Below are positions 1-8,667 of a stretch of 64,000 nucleotides of DNA, piece by piece. The translations under genes and the position numbers were made by a program. Source of the DNA: Streptobacillus moniliformis DSM 12112 (GTDB lineage: Bacteria; Fusobacteriota; Fusobacteriia; Fusobacteriales; Leptotrichiaceae); assembly GCF_000024565.1 (NCBI RefSeq), contig NC_013515.1, positions 434,001 through 498,000 on the forward strand, written 5' to 3'. Position 1 is the stretch's first letter; each line of letters begins with the position of its first letter. A model generated the notes under the pieces. The model was given only the letters and a program-made list of their open reading frames with translations, was not told the DNA's origin and did not search any database.

Positions 1-224
1 AAGGTGAAAAATCAAATAATCCTATAGAAATGTATCTATCTGATATATATACAGTTTCAGTATCACTTGCAGGGTTACCAGCAATTTCCGTACCAGTAGG
101 ATTTGTAAATAAATTACCAGTAGGAATGCAGATAATTTCTAACTACTTTAGAGAAGACTTATTATTAAATGTTACGCATAAATATGAAATGGAAAGAGGA
201 AGAATTGATTATGAAAGAGTATGA
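1..224 (+). CDS. gatA: Asp/Glu-tRNA amidotransferase subunit A, C-terminal end (partial)
   Basis: Only the last about 73 codons are present; the frame is open from base 3 and the gene begins upstream of the window. The translation reads NPIEMYLSDIYTVSVSLAG, then PAISVPVGF and PVGMQIIS, which is the conserved C-terminal part of the amidase-signature family GatA. GatA releases ammonia from glutamine for the GatCAB complex, which amidates mischarged Glu-tRNA(Gln) or Asp-tRNA(Asn). The catalytic Ser-Ser-Lys region lies outside the window. The stop overlaps the start of gatB by 14 nt, which implies translational coupling. Confidence 0.93.
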   Translation, partial: GEKSNNPIEMYLSDIYTVSVSLAGLPAISVPVGFVNKLPVGMQIISNYFREDLLLNVTHKYEMERGRIDYERV

Positions 225-1638
225 TATAGTAATAGGTTTAGAGATTCACTGCCAATTAAAAACTAAAACTAAAATATGGTGTGATGCTGATGCAAATTAT
301 GATGAAAAAGAGCCTAATACTTGTATTTCACCAGTATCAACAGGTCAGCCAGGAGCTCTTCCTAGATTAAATGAAGAAGTTTTAGATTTTGCTATTAAAG
401 CAGCACTTGCTTTAAATTGTGATATTAATAAAATAAGCTATTTTGATAGAAAAAACTATTTTTATCCAGATTCACCTAAAAATTATCAAATTACACAATA
501 TTTTAAACCTTATGCAGAAAATGGATATTTAGAATTTAAAAGAAATGATAAAGATGTTAAAGTTGAGATAGAAAGAATACAAATAGAAGAAGATACAGCT
601 AAAAGTATACATACAAAACATGAATCTATATTAAACTTTAATAGAGCAAGCATACCTTTAATAGAAATAGTTACTAAACCATGCATTTCTAATCCTCAAG
701 ATGCTTACATATATTTAAATAATTTAAAAGAAAGAATTAAATATACTGGGGTAAGTGATGTGAGTATGGAACTTGGTTCACTTAGATGTGATGCTAATGT
801 ATCTATAAAAGAGAAAGGTTCAGATAAGCTTGGAACTAGAACTGAAACTAAAAATTTAAATTCATTTAAAGCAGTAGTTAGAGCTATAGAATATGAAGCT
901 AATAGACAAATGGAATTAATAGAAAAAGGTGAGAGAGTAGTTCAAGAAACAAGACTTTGGGATGATGAAAAAGGTATTACAAGACCTATGAGAAATAAAG
1001 AAGAAGCTATGGATTATAGATATTTCCCAGAACCAGATTTACCTCCAGTAGTAATTAGTGAGGAAAGAATTTCTAAATTAAAAGAAGAAATGCCTGAATT
1101 TGCTGATGAAAAATTAATTAGATTTATAAGTAAATATAATATTTCTGAAGTTGATGCTGGAAATTTAGTTACATCTATAAGTCTTGCAAACTATTTTGAA
1201 AATTTAGTTGAAGTTTCAGGAGATCCAAGACTTTCAACTAATTGGATGTTAACAGAAGTGTTAAGAGTACTTAAAGAAAAATATATTAGTATAGATGAAT
1301 TTAGTATTAGTAGTGAAAATTTAGGTAAATTAATTATTTTACTAAAATCTGAAACAATAAGTTCAAAAATAGCTAAGGAAGTATTTGAAATAATGCTTGA
1401 TGAGGATAAAGACCCTAATATTATAGTTAAAGAAAAGGGTATGTTACAAATATCTGATGAGGGAGAAATAGAAAATATTGTTAAACAAGTAATTTCTGAA
1501 AATCCTGAATCTGTACAAGATTTTCTAAATGGTAAAGATAGAGCTATTAAGGCTTTAATGGGTCAGGCTATGAAAATATCTAAGGGTAAAGCAAATCCTA
1601 AGCTTGTACAAGATTTATTAATAAAAAACATGAAATAA
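211..1638 (+). CDS. gatB: Asp/Glu-tRNA(Asn/Gln) amidotransferase subunit B
   Basis: The 475-residue protein matches usual GatB length. It opens MKEYDIVIGLEIHCQL, the GatB signature, followed by SPVSTGQPGALPRLN and the Zn/Mg-site region. The C-terminal part (from about residue 330) is the helical plus YqeY-like tRNA-binding tail. GatB carries the kinase/transamidase site that activates the Glu or Asp on tRNA and accepts ammonia from GatA. The ATG at 211 was chosen over the upstream in-frame ATG at 169 because GatB proteins begin at this methionine and an AGAGGA motif lies just before it. It overlaps gatA; gatC is not in the window. Confidence 0.97.
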   Translation: MKEYDIVIGLEIHCQLKTKTKIWCDADANYDEKEPNTCISPVSTGQPGALPRLNEEVLDFAIKAALALNCDINKISYFDRKNYFYPDSPKNYQITQYFKPYAENGYLEFKRNDKDVKVEIERIQIEEDTAKSIHTKHESILNFNRASIPLIEIVTKPCISNPQDAYIYLNNLKERIKYTGVSDVSMELGSLRCDANVSIKEKGSDKLGTRTETKNLNSFKAVVRAIEYEANRQMELIEKGERVVQETRLWDDEKGITRPMRNKEEAMDYRYFPEPDLPPVVISEERISKLKEEMPEFADEKLIRFISKYNISEVDAGNLVTSISLANYFENLVEVSGDPRLSTNWMLTEVLRVLKEKYISIDEFSISSENLGKLIILLKSETISSKIAKEVFEIMLDEDKDPNIIVKEKGMLQISDEGEIENIVKQVISENPESVQDFLNGKDRAIKALMGQAMKISKGKANPKLVQDLLIKNMK

Positions 1639-1647
1639 GGTAAATAT

Positions 1648-3660
1648 ATGAGTAAATTAGATAGATGGTTTTTAAAAGAAAAAAATAGAAAAAAAATATA
1701 TTTTACTTTTTTTCTTTTATTCCTATTTTTAATAATAGTAAGATTATTCTTTTTACAGATATTACATAAGGATTTTTCATTTAATGTGATTAATCCTATA
1801 AGATCGTATGTAAAGGAAATAAGGGCTAAGCGTGGTTCTATAATAACTAGTGATAATTTAGAATTAGCTGTTGATTTAGAATATCAAGGAATAGTTGTAG
1901 ATCCTACATTATTTAAAGATAGAGAAGAAATAGAAAAATTTGTAAACATTATTAATAAAGTAATCAAAAATATTAAAATAGAAGAAACTGTTGATAAGAT
2001 TTTTGAATTAAAAGAAAAAAATAAGAAGTATTATGAATTTAAAAATGTATTAATTAATGTTGATCAAAAAGATCAAATTGATGAGTTAATCAAAGAAGCA
2101 AGAAAAAATGATAGGGAAACTTTTAATGCAAGATTTGTATACTTTACTAGAAAATTTAAGAGAGAATATATAAATAGCTCTGTATTTGAAACTATAGTTG
2201 GATTTATTAATAAAGAAGAAAAAGGTGTCTATGGAGTAGAACACAAATATGATGAAATGCTTAAAGGAGAGAATGGACAAGCAACAGGTACAGCTCCATT
2301 TTCAGCATCTTTAGCAGAATATACACTTCCATATTTAATAGATGAGAAGATAGTTAAAAATGCAAAAGATGGGAATGATATTGTTTTAACTATAGATTCT
2401 TTACTGCAATATTCGCTTGATGATATTCTTAAGGATGCACATGAAAAATTTGAAGCAACAACTACTATGGGTATAGTAATGGAAAGTGATACAGGAAAAA
2501 TAGTAGCTATGAGTTCATACCCAAAAGCATCAAATAGGGCAGAGATAAAAAATCATAACATTACTTCTTTATTTGAGCCAGGCTCTATATTCAAACCTTT
2601 GACTGTAGCTATGGCTATGAATGAGGGTCTAATTAATGAAAATACATTAATACATTCTGAAGGATATATTAAAGTAAAAAATAGGATAATAAGGGATCAT
2701 GATGATAGTACTAAAGGTACACTACCTGTATCAAAAATAATGGTAAATTCAGGAAATGTAGGTTTAGTTAAGATTTCACAAATGATGAATCCAGAAACTT
2801 TCTATAACTATTTACCTAAATTTGGATTAGGTGAAAAAACTGGTATAGATATTTCATATGAAACTGTAAGTTCTTTAATCAATCCAAAAGATTTTACAGA
2901 AGTTAGAAGATCTAATGTATCTTTTGGACAAGGTATAAATATGACACAACTTCAAATGTTAGTTGCCTTAAATGCAACTATTAATGGTGGAGAATTAATA
3001 ACTCCTCAAATAGTTGAAAAAATAGTAGGAAGCGATGGAAAAATTGTTAAAAATTTTGAAATACATAATAAAGGAAAAGTAATTAATGAAAATGTAAGTG
3101 CTAAGATAAGAAAAATACTTGAAGAAGTAGTTTCAAGTGGTACTGGTCGTGGAATAAAACTTGATGGTTATAGAATAGGTGGAAAAACAGGTACAGCTCA
3201 AAAAGCAGGACCTAAGGGATATGAAGCAGGAAAATATTTCTCATCATTTTTCACATTTTTCCCAGCAGATAAACCTAAATACAGTATATTAATTACAGTA
3301 GATGAGCCACATGGACAGTATTATGGAGCTGCTGTTGCTCTTCCACTAGCAAGAGATATTTTAGATAAGATAATAAAATATAAAGATGTAACTCCAAGTG
3401 AAAAAGTAGTTCAAAATATTTCTGCAATAGAAATAGCAACGCCTAAAGAGAATAGAAATAATAAAATAGAAAATATAAAAAATGATTTTTCTATGGATAT
3501 CATGCCTAATTTAATAGGTGTAACTAAGAAAAATTTATTAGAATTAGGTATAGATAGATATTCAGTTTTTATGACTGGAAATGGAAAAGTAGTTAAACAG
3601 TATCCAGAAGCTGGATCTAAAATTAAGGTTGGCGATAAAATAAGGTTAGAACTAAAATAA
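1648..3660 (+). CDS. ftsI: Class B penicillin-binding protein (FtsI/SpoVD type) with PASTA domain
   Basis: This 670-residue protein is a peptidoglycan transpeptidase. One membrane anchor lies at about residues 15-38, followed by the periplasmic dimerisation domain. The transpeptidase domain has all three motifs: SIFK with Ser313 as nucleophile, SGN at about 368-370, and KTGTA starting at Lys513. The last about 55 residues (MPNLIGVTKKNLLELGI, ending GDKIRLELK) form a single PASTA domain. A PASTA tail on a class B PBP is common in SpoVD/PBP2x-type enzymes and fits a septal role. It sits 9 nt after gatB and 17 nt before priA, in the same transcription unit. Which division PBP it is cannot be settled from sequence alone. 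Confidence 0.9.
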   Translation: MSKLDRWFLKEKNRKKIYFTFFLLFLFLIIVRLFFLQILHKDFSFNVINPIRSYVKEIRAKRGSIITSDNLELAVDLEYQGIVVDPTLFKDREEIEKFVNIINKVIKNIKIEETVDKIFELKEKNKKYYEFKNVLINVDQKDQIDELIKEARKNDRETFNARFVYFTRKFKREYINSSVFETIVGFINKEEKGVYGVEHKYDEMLKGENGQATGTAPFSASLAEYTLPYLIDEKIVKNAKDGNDIVLTIDSLLQYSLDDILKDAHEKFEATTTMGIVMESDTGKIVAMSSYPKASNRAEIKNHNITSLFEPGSIFKPLTVAMAMNEGLINENTLIHSEGYIKVKNRIIRDHDDSTKGTLPVSKIMVNSGNVGLVKISQMMNPETFYNYLPKFGLGEKTGIDISYETVSSLINPKDFTEVRRSNVSFGQGINMTQLQMLVALNATINGGELITPQIVEKIVGSDGKIVKNFEIHNKGKVINENVSAKIRKILEEVVSSGTGRGIKLDGYRIGGKTGTAQKAGPKGYEAGKYFSSFFTFFPADKPKYSILITVDEPHGQYYGAAVALPLARDILDKIIKYKDVTPSEKVVQNISAIEIATPKENRNNKIENIKNDFSMDIMPNLIGVTKKNLLELGIDRYSVFMTGNGKVVKQYPEAGSKIKVGDKIRLELK

Positions 3661-3677
3661 TAGAAAGGGGAAATAAG

Positions 3678-5609
3678 ATGTATTATCAAATATATGTAAA
3701 AAAATATTCTAACACATATACTTATGAATCTGATTTCCCTTTGACTATTGGAAGTTTTGTTGAAATTGATTTTAGAAATAAGGATTTATTAGGTGTAGTC
3801 ATTAGAGAAAGTAAAAAAGAAGAAATAGGTGATTTTAAAATAAAAAAAATAAAAAAGGTTAAAGATGATATAGTAGAAATACCAGAAAGTATATTAAATT
3901 TAGCTATATTCATTAATTCCTATTACATCACTGATTTTAATGCTAGTTTTAAAATACTAGGTCCTTATGAGAAAATGTTTAAAGAAAAATTAGAAAAAGT
4001 AGAAAAAAAAGAAACAGTTATTAAAAATAATATAACATTAAATGAATATCAACAAAAAGCATATGAAGATATAGTAAATTCTGATGAAAATATTTTTCTA
4101 TTACATGGTATAACAAGTAGTGGAAAGACAGAAATATATATTAAATTAATAGAAGAGGCATTAAAAAAAGATAAATCAAGTATTTTCTTATTACCTGAGA
4201 TTTCTTTAAGTTCACAAATGGTTAAGGTTATAAAAAAAGTATTTGGTAGTTCTATTTCATTAATTCATAGTAAAATGACACCAGCTACTAAACTTAAAGA
4301 ATGGATTAATATCTATTCTGGTAATTCAAAAGTAATATTAGGTGCAAGATCTGCACTATTTGCTCCTGTTAAAAATTTAGGGTATATAATAATAGATGAA
4401 GAACATGAAAATTCATATAAACAGGAAGATAATGCTAGATATCATAGTAGAAATGTAGCAATAAAAAGAGCTATGCAAGAGGGTGCAAAAGTAATATTAG
4501 GTAGTGCAACCCCTTCATTTGAAAGCTATTATCTTGCTAAAAAGAATCTATTTAAATTAATTACTTTAAATAAAAGATTTAATAATATGGAACTGCCAGA
4601 AATGGAAGTAGTGGACTTATCTAATGAAAAATCAATGTTATCTGAAAAATTACTTCAAAATATGAAAACAGTGTTATCAAAAGGAGAACAGGTAATATTA
4701 ATATTAAATAGAAAATTGCATTCTTTGTTAGTTAGATGCATAGAGTGTAAAGAAAAGATGATTTGTCCAAGATGCAGTGTTAATTTAAGGTATTCAAAAT
4801 CTAAAAATATTTTAGAATGCTCACATTGTGAGTATAGAAGAAAAATGTATGAGACTTGCCCTTATTGTGAAAGTAAAAATTTAGAATTATTAGGTATTGG
4901 AATAGAAAAATTAGAAGAAGAGTTATCAGATTTATTTGGAAGTGAAAATATACTTAGAATGGATTCAAGTACTATGACTAGTCAAAAAGATTTTGATAAG
5001 GCATATAAAGAATTTAGTGAAAATAAGTATCAAATAGCTATTGGAACTCAAATACTTGCTAAGGGATTTCATTTTCCTAATGTAACCTTAGTTGGAATAA
5101 TTAATACAGATCAGATTTTATCTCTAAGTGATTTTAGAGTAGGAGAAAAAACTTACCAACTTGTAACACAGTCAGCAGGTAGAGCAGGTAGAGGAAATAA
5201 AAAAGGAAAAGTAATACTTCAAAGCTATATCCCTGATTCAAAATTAATTAATTCAATAATGTCTGGAGATTTTGAAGGATATTTTGAATATGATATGCAT
5301 ATTAGAAAATTACTTAATCTACCACCTTTTAGTAGAATGATTAAAATAATAGTTTCTGACAAAAAGGAAGAAAGAGCATTAAAAGTAACAAAAAAAATAC
5401 ATAAAGATATTAGCGAAAATTTTGCAGAAGTTTCTCATATTGAAAAAGCCCCCATATTTAAAATGAATGATGACTTTAGATATAATATATATATCAAAAG
5501 TGATAAAAATGAAATAGCAAAAAATAGAAAATTACTTTTTGCTATAAAAGGATCAAGTAATAATACAACAAGAATTTTAGTTGATATTGATCCTTTAACT
5601 TTATATTAG
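3678..5609 (+). CDS. priA: Primosomal protein N' (replication restart helicase)
   Basis: The 643-residue PriA is a superfamily 2 DNA helicase that reloads the replisome at stalled forks. Visible parts are an N-terminal 3'-DNA-binding region (about 1-105), Walker A GITSSGKT at about 144-151, the DEEH box at about 240-243, a GSATPS motif, and an eight-cysteine zinc-binding insert starting near Cys354 (CIECKEKMICPRC, then CSHC and CPYC). The helicase C-terminal lobe has GTQILAKGFHFPNV and QSAGRAGRG. Length is slightly short compared with enterobacterial PriA (about 730) but normal for this phylum. A GAAAGGGG ribosome-binding site precedes the ATG. Confidence 0.96.
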   Translation: MYYQIYVKKYSNTYTYESDFPLTIGSFVEIDFRNKDLLGVVIRESKKEEIGDFKIKKIKKVKDDIVEIPESILNLAIFINSYYITDFNASFKILGPYEKMFKEKLEKVEKKETVIKNNITLNEYQQKAYEDIVNSDENIFLLHGITSSGKTEIYIKLIEEALKKDKSSIFLLPEISLSSQMVKVIKKVFGSSISLIHSKMTPATKLKEWINIYSGNSKVILGARSALFAPVKNLGYIIIDEEHENSYKQEDNARYHSRNVAIKRAMQEGAKVILGSATPSFESYYLAKKNLFKLITLNKRFNNMELPEMEVVDLSNEKSMLSEKLLQNMKTVLSKGEQVILILNRKLHSLLVRCIECKEKMICPRCSVNLRYSKSKNILECSHCEYRRKMYETCPYCESKNLELLGIGIEKLEEELSDLFGSENILRMDSSTMTSQKDFDKAYKEFSENKYQIAIGTQILAKGFHFPNVTLVGIINTDQILSLSDFRVGEKTYQLVTQSAGRAGRGNKKGKVILQSYIPDSKLINSIMSGDFEGYFEYDMHIRKLLNLPPFSRMIKIIVSDKKEERALKVTKKIHKDISENFAEVSHIEKAPIFKMNDDFRYNIYIKSDKNEIAKNRKLLFAIKGSSNNTTRILVDIDPLTLY

Positions 5610-5615
5610 AAAGTA

Positions 5616-6125
5616 GTGATAAAATTGAATATTTATGTTTACGAAGCTCCAATTTTAAGAAAGAAATCAGAAGAAGTTGTTGAATTTAATGATGAATTAA
5701 GAAACACATTAGATGAAATGGTTAAAACTATGAGGCTTGCAAATGGTATAGGGCTTGCGGCTAATCAGGTTGGTATAGGTAAAAGATTTTTTGTTTTAGA
5801 AATTGATGATGAAATAACTAAGGTAGTAAATCCAGAGATATTAAGTTTTGGAGAGGAAATGGTAGAATTTCAAGAGGGATGTTTAAGTATACCTGGTATA
5901 TTTAAAAATGTATTAAGACCAGAAAGCATAGTAGTAAGATATCAAGATGAAAATGGTAATTTTGTAGAAAGAGAATTAAATGGTCTTAAATCTCGTGCTT
6001 TTCAGCATGAATTAGATCATATAGATGGGATATTATTCATAGATAAAATAAGCCCTATGAGTAGAAATCTTATCAGAAAAAAATTAGAAGTTATGAAAAA
6101 GAATAGTAAACCAAGAGAATTTTAG
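5616..6125 (+). CDS. def: Peptide deformylase
   Basis: The enzyme removes the formyl group from nascent N-terminal formyl-methionine using a catalytic metal. All three family motifs are present: GIGLAANQVG (Gln51), EGCLSIPG (metal ligand Cys89) and HELDH at 131-135 (two His ligands and the catalytic Glu). The 169 residues are a normal length. The start is uncertain: GTG at 5616 is used here, but TTG at 5625 (Asn-Ile-Tyr next) is equally reasonable and has better spacing from the AGAAAG motif. It is directly followed by fmt, the enzyme that adds the formyl group, which is the classical def-fmt pairing. Confidence 0.96.
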   Translation: MIKLNIYVYEAPILRKKSEEVVEFNDELRNTLDEMVKTMRLANGIGLAANQVGIGKRFFVLEIDDEITKVVNPEILSFGEEMVEFQEGCLSIPGIFKNVLRPESIVVRYQDENGNFVERELNGLKSRAFQHELDHIDGILFIDKISPMSRNLIRKKLEVMKKNSKPREF

Positions 6126-6134
6126 GGGATAGAA

Positions 6135-7061
6135 ATGAAAACAATATTTATGGGAACACCAGACTTTGCAATAGAAACTTTAAAATATTTACATGAAAAT
6201 ACTGAATTATTAGCTGTATTTACAAAAGTTGATAAAATTAATGCTCGTGGAAACAAGGTAGTTTTTTCTCCAGTTAAACAATATGCACTTGATAATAATA
6301 TAGAAATAGTGCAACCTAAGAGTTTAAGAACTGAAGAAATATATGAGATATTAAAAAAATATAATGCTGATTTGATAGTTGTAGTAGCCTATGGAATGAT
6401 AATACCTAAAAATATTATAGATCTTCCAAAATATGGTATAATAAATGTACACTCATCACTACTACCTAAGTATAGAGGTGCAGCTCCTATACATGCAGCA
6501 ATATTAAATGGTGATGATAAAACAGGTGTATCTATAATGTATATAAATGAAAAACTTGATGAAGGGGATATAATTTGTACACTTGAAACTGAAATATTAA
6601 AAGAAGATAATTTAGGTAGCCTACACGATAGATTAAAAATGTTAGGAGCATTAGGTGTAAAGCAAGCTATAGAAATGATGAAAAATAATACGGTTAAAGC
6701 TACTAAACAAGATCATAGTTTAGCAACTTTTGTAAAACCCATTAAAAAAGAAGAAACTAAAATAGATTTTAATTTAGATAGCTTAACTATATTTAATAAA
6801 ATTAGAGGATTAAATCCTTTTCCTGAAGCCTTTACCACTTTAAATGGTAAAATCTTAAAATTATATAGTTCAGATGTTTTAGATTATAGTGGCGATGAAA
6901 AACCAGGTACTGTAATAGATCTAACAAAAGAAGGAATAGTAGTTAAAACAGGAGATGGTGCTATAGTAATTAAAGAATTAAAATTAGAAGGTAAAAAGAA
7001 ACAAAGCTCTTTAGATTTTATTAATGGAAGAAAAATAAATAAATTAGATATATTAAAATGA
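6135..7061 (+). CDS. fmt: Methionyl-tRNA formyltransferase
   Basis: This 308-residue enzyme transfers a formyl group from 10-formyl-tetrahydrofolate to initiator Met-tRNA. The N-terminal Rossmann-type domain begins MKTIFMGTPDFAIETL. The folate-binding signature VHSSLLPKYRGAAPIHAAI lies at about residues 105-125 with the catalytic Asn-His-Asp arrangement. The C-terminal tRNA-binding domain contains KIRGLNPFPEAF. It lies 9 nt after def. The nearby folD (7733) supplies one-carbon folates, so the cluster links formyl donor, formylation and deformylation. Confidence 0.97.
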   Translation: MKTIFMGTPDFAIETLKYLHENTELLAVFTKVDKINARGNKVVFSPVKQYALDNNIEIVQPKSLRTEEIYEILKKYNADLIVVVAYGMIIPKNIIDLPKYGIINVHSSLLPKYRGAAPIHAAILNGDDKTGVSIMYINEKLDEGDIICTLETEILKEDNLGSLHDRLKMLGALGVKQAIEMMKNNTVKATKQDHSLATFVKPIKKEETKIDFNLDSLTIFNKIRGLNPFPEAFTTLNGKILKLYSSDVLDYSGDEKPGTVIDLTKEGIVVKTGDGAIVIKELKLEGKKKQSSLDFINGRKINKLDILK

Positions 7062-7071
7062 GGAGGTAAAA

Positions 7072-7740
7072 ATGACTAAAAAATATAGTGCAAGGGAAAT
7101 ATCGGGAAGGATAATTTCCAGACTAACTCTATATTTAAGTATTCTAAAAGATTTAGAGAGAATAAAACCAGAGGTTAATTCTGTAGAATTATCTAAAAAG
7201 ATGAATACTACAGCTGTACAAGTACGTAAAGATTTATCTACATTTGGAGAATTTGGTGTAAGGGGGAAAGGATATAATATTAGTGCCTTAATTAAAGAGA
7301 TAGAATCTATATTAGGAATAGATAAAGAAAATGAAGTAATTCTTTTAGGATATGGTAATGTAGGTACTATGATAGCACGCAACACTGATGTTTTAGGTAA
7401 AGGATTTAAGGTTACAGCAATATTTGATATAGATCCTAATAAAATTGGGCAAGAAATACCAAATTTAGATATTAAAGTATCAGATGCTAATGAATGTATA
7501 AACTATATTAAAGAAAATAAGGTACATACTGTAATACTTGCTATAAATAGTGAATTTGCTCAAACTGTGGCAGATGAATTAATAGAGGCAGGAATACAAG
7601 CAATACTTAATATGACAGATTACAAGTTAGAATTAAATACTAATACAGCAGTTGTAAATGCTGATATCTCAGCTAAATTAAAAGAATTAAACTTTTGGAG
7701 AATAAATCCTGAATTAAGAGGAGGAATTAATTTTGATTAA
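7072..7740 (+). CDS. rex: Redox-sensing transcriptional repressor Rex
   Basis: The 222-residue protein has a winged-helix DNA-binding domain at about 1-80 (ISGRIISRLTLYLSIL, then RKDLSTFGEFGVRGKGYN) and a Rossmann NAD(H)-binding domain with GYGNVGTMIA. Rex binds DNA when NAD+/NADH is high and releases it when NADH rises, so it controls fermentation genes. The ATG follows an AGGAGG site by 5 nt. It lies between fmt and folD in the housekeeping run; its stop overlaps the folD start. No clear Rex box was seen in front of this run, because the start of the transcription unit lies outside the window. Confidence 0.96.
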   Translation: MTKKYSAREISGRIISRLTLYLSILKDLERIKPEVNSVELSKKMNTTAVQVRKDLSTFGEFGVRGKGYNISALIKEIESILGIDKENEVILLGYGNVGTMIARNTDVLGKGFKVTAIFDIDPNKIGQEIPNLDIKVSDANECINYIKENKVHTVILAINSEFAQTVADELIEAGIQAILNMTDYKLELNTNTAVVNADISAKLKELNFWRINPELRGGINFD

Positions 7741-8590
7741 AAGTATGTTAGATGGTCGTTATGTATCAAATATACTATATGAAAAATTAAAAATAGAATA
7801 TCAAATTTTAATAGATAAAATAGGAAAAAGAGCAGGACTTGCATTTATTAAAGTAGGTAATGATAGAGCCTCAACTATATACTTGAAAAATAAGGCGAAA
7901 AAATGTGATGAATTAGGAATATATCAAAAAACTATAATATTTGAAGAAAATATAACTGAAACAGAATTAATATCTGAAATAAATAAATTAAATGATGATA
8001 AAAATATTGATGGAATATTATTACAACTTCCATTACCTTCACATATTAACTATATTTCAGTTATGTCAACAATAAATCCTAAAAAAGATGTAGATGGATT
8101 TCATCCTGAAAATGTTGGCAATCTATTATTTAAAGATAAAGGAATATATTCTTGTACTCCACAAGGTATAATGGAATTACTTAATTACTATAACATTAGC
8201 ATAGAATCTAAAGATATAGTGATTATAGGAAGATCTAATATAGTTGGAAAACCACTCGCACTTATGCTTATTAATGAAGGTGCTACAGTACAGGTATGTA
8301 ATAGTAAAACTAAAGATTTATTTAATAAAACAAAACAGGCAGATATATTAATTAGTGCAACAGGTGTATCACATTTAATTAAAAGTGAATATATCAAAGA
8401 TGGAGCTGTAGTTATAGATGTAGGTATATCAGAATTTGAAGGTAAAATTATAGGTGATGTTGATTTTGAAGATGTTATTCAAAATTCTAATGTTAGATAT
8501 ATTACTCCTGTACCAGGTGGTGTAGGACCTATGACTATCTATTCTTTAATTAAAAATACTATTAGAGCATTTGAACTTAATAATATGTAA
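7733..8590 (+). CDS. folD: Bifunctional methylene-THF dehydrogenase / methenyl-THF cyclohydrolase
   Basis: FolD interconverts 5,10-methylene-, methenyl- and 10-formyl-tetrahydrofolate with NADP. Family motifs are visible: YLKNKAKKCDELGI with the catalytic Lys, the DGILLQLPLP signature at about residue 95-105, the KDVDGFHPENVG motif, the NADP loop VVIGRSNIVGKP-like segment, and PVPGGVGPMT near the C-terminus. The 285 residues are normal. The start is TTG at 7733, overlapping rex by 8 nt. It is preferred over ATG 7745 because the GAGGAGG site ends about 9 nt upstream of the TTG but about 21 nt upstream of the ATG. Confidence 0.95.
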   Translation: MIKSMLDGRYVSNILYEKLKIEYQILIDKIGKRAGLAFIKVGNDRASTIYLKNKAKKCDELGIYQKTIIFEENITETELISEINKLNDDKNIDGILLQLPLPSHINYISVMSTINPKKDVDGFHPENVGNLLFKDKGIYSCTPQGIMELLNYYNISIESKDIVIIGRSNIVGKPLALMLINEGATVQVCNSKTKDLFNKTKQADILISATGVSHLIKSEYIKDGAVVIDVGISEFEGKIIGDVDFEDVIQNSNVRYITPVPGGVGPMTIYSLIKNTIRAFELNNM

Positions 8591-8619
8591 TTGAAAAAAA
8601 ATTTATGATATGATAAAAT
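8591..8619 (+). promoter_or_regulatory. Sigma-70-type promoter for the CNNM/CorC gene
   Basis: TTGAAA at 8591-8596, a 17-nt spacer, then TAAAAT at 8614-8619. Transcription would begin near 8626, just after folD ends. This places the TTG at 8623 outside the transcript and argues against it as the start codon of the next gene. Confidence 0.6.
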
Positions 8620-8667
8620 TAGTTGAAATATTCTTTAAAAAGGAGATGTATTAAGATAAGTATTAAT

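Noticed and set aside
8623-8667. TTG 8623 as start of the CNNM/CorC gene
   Set aside because: It lies upstream of the predicted RNA start and has no ribosome-binding site; the AGGAG site lies inside this extension.
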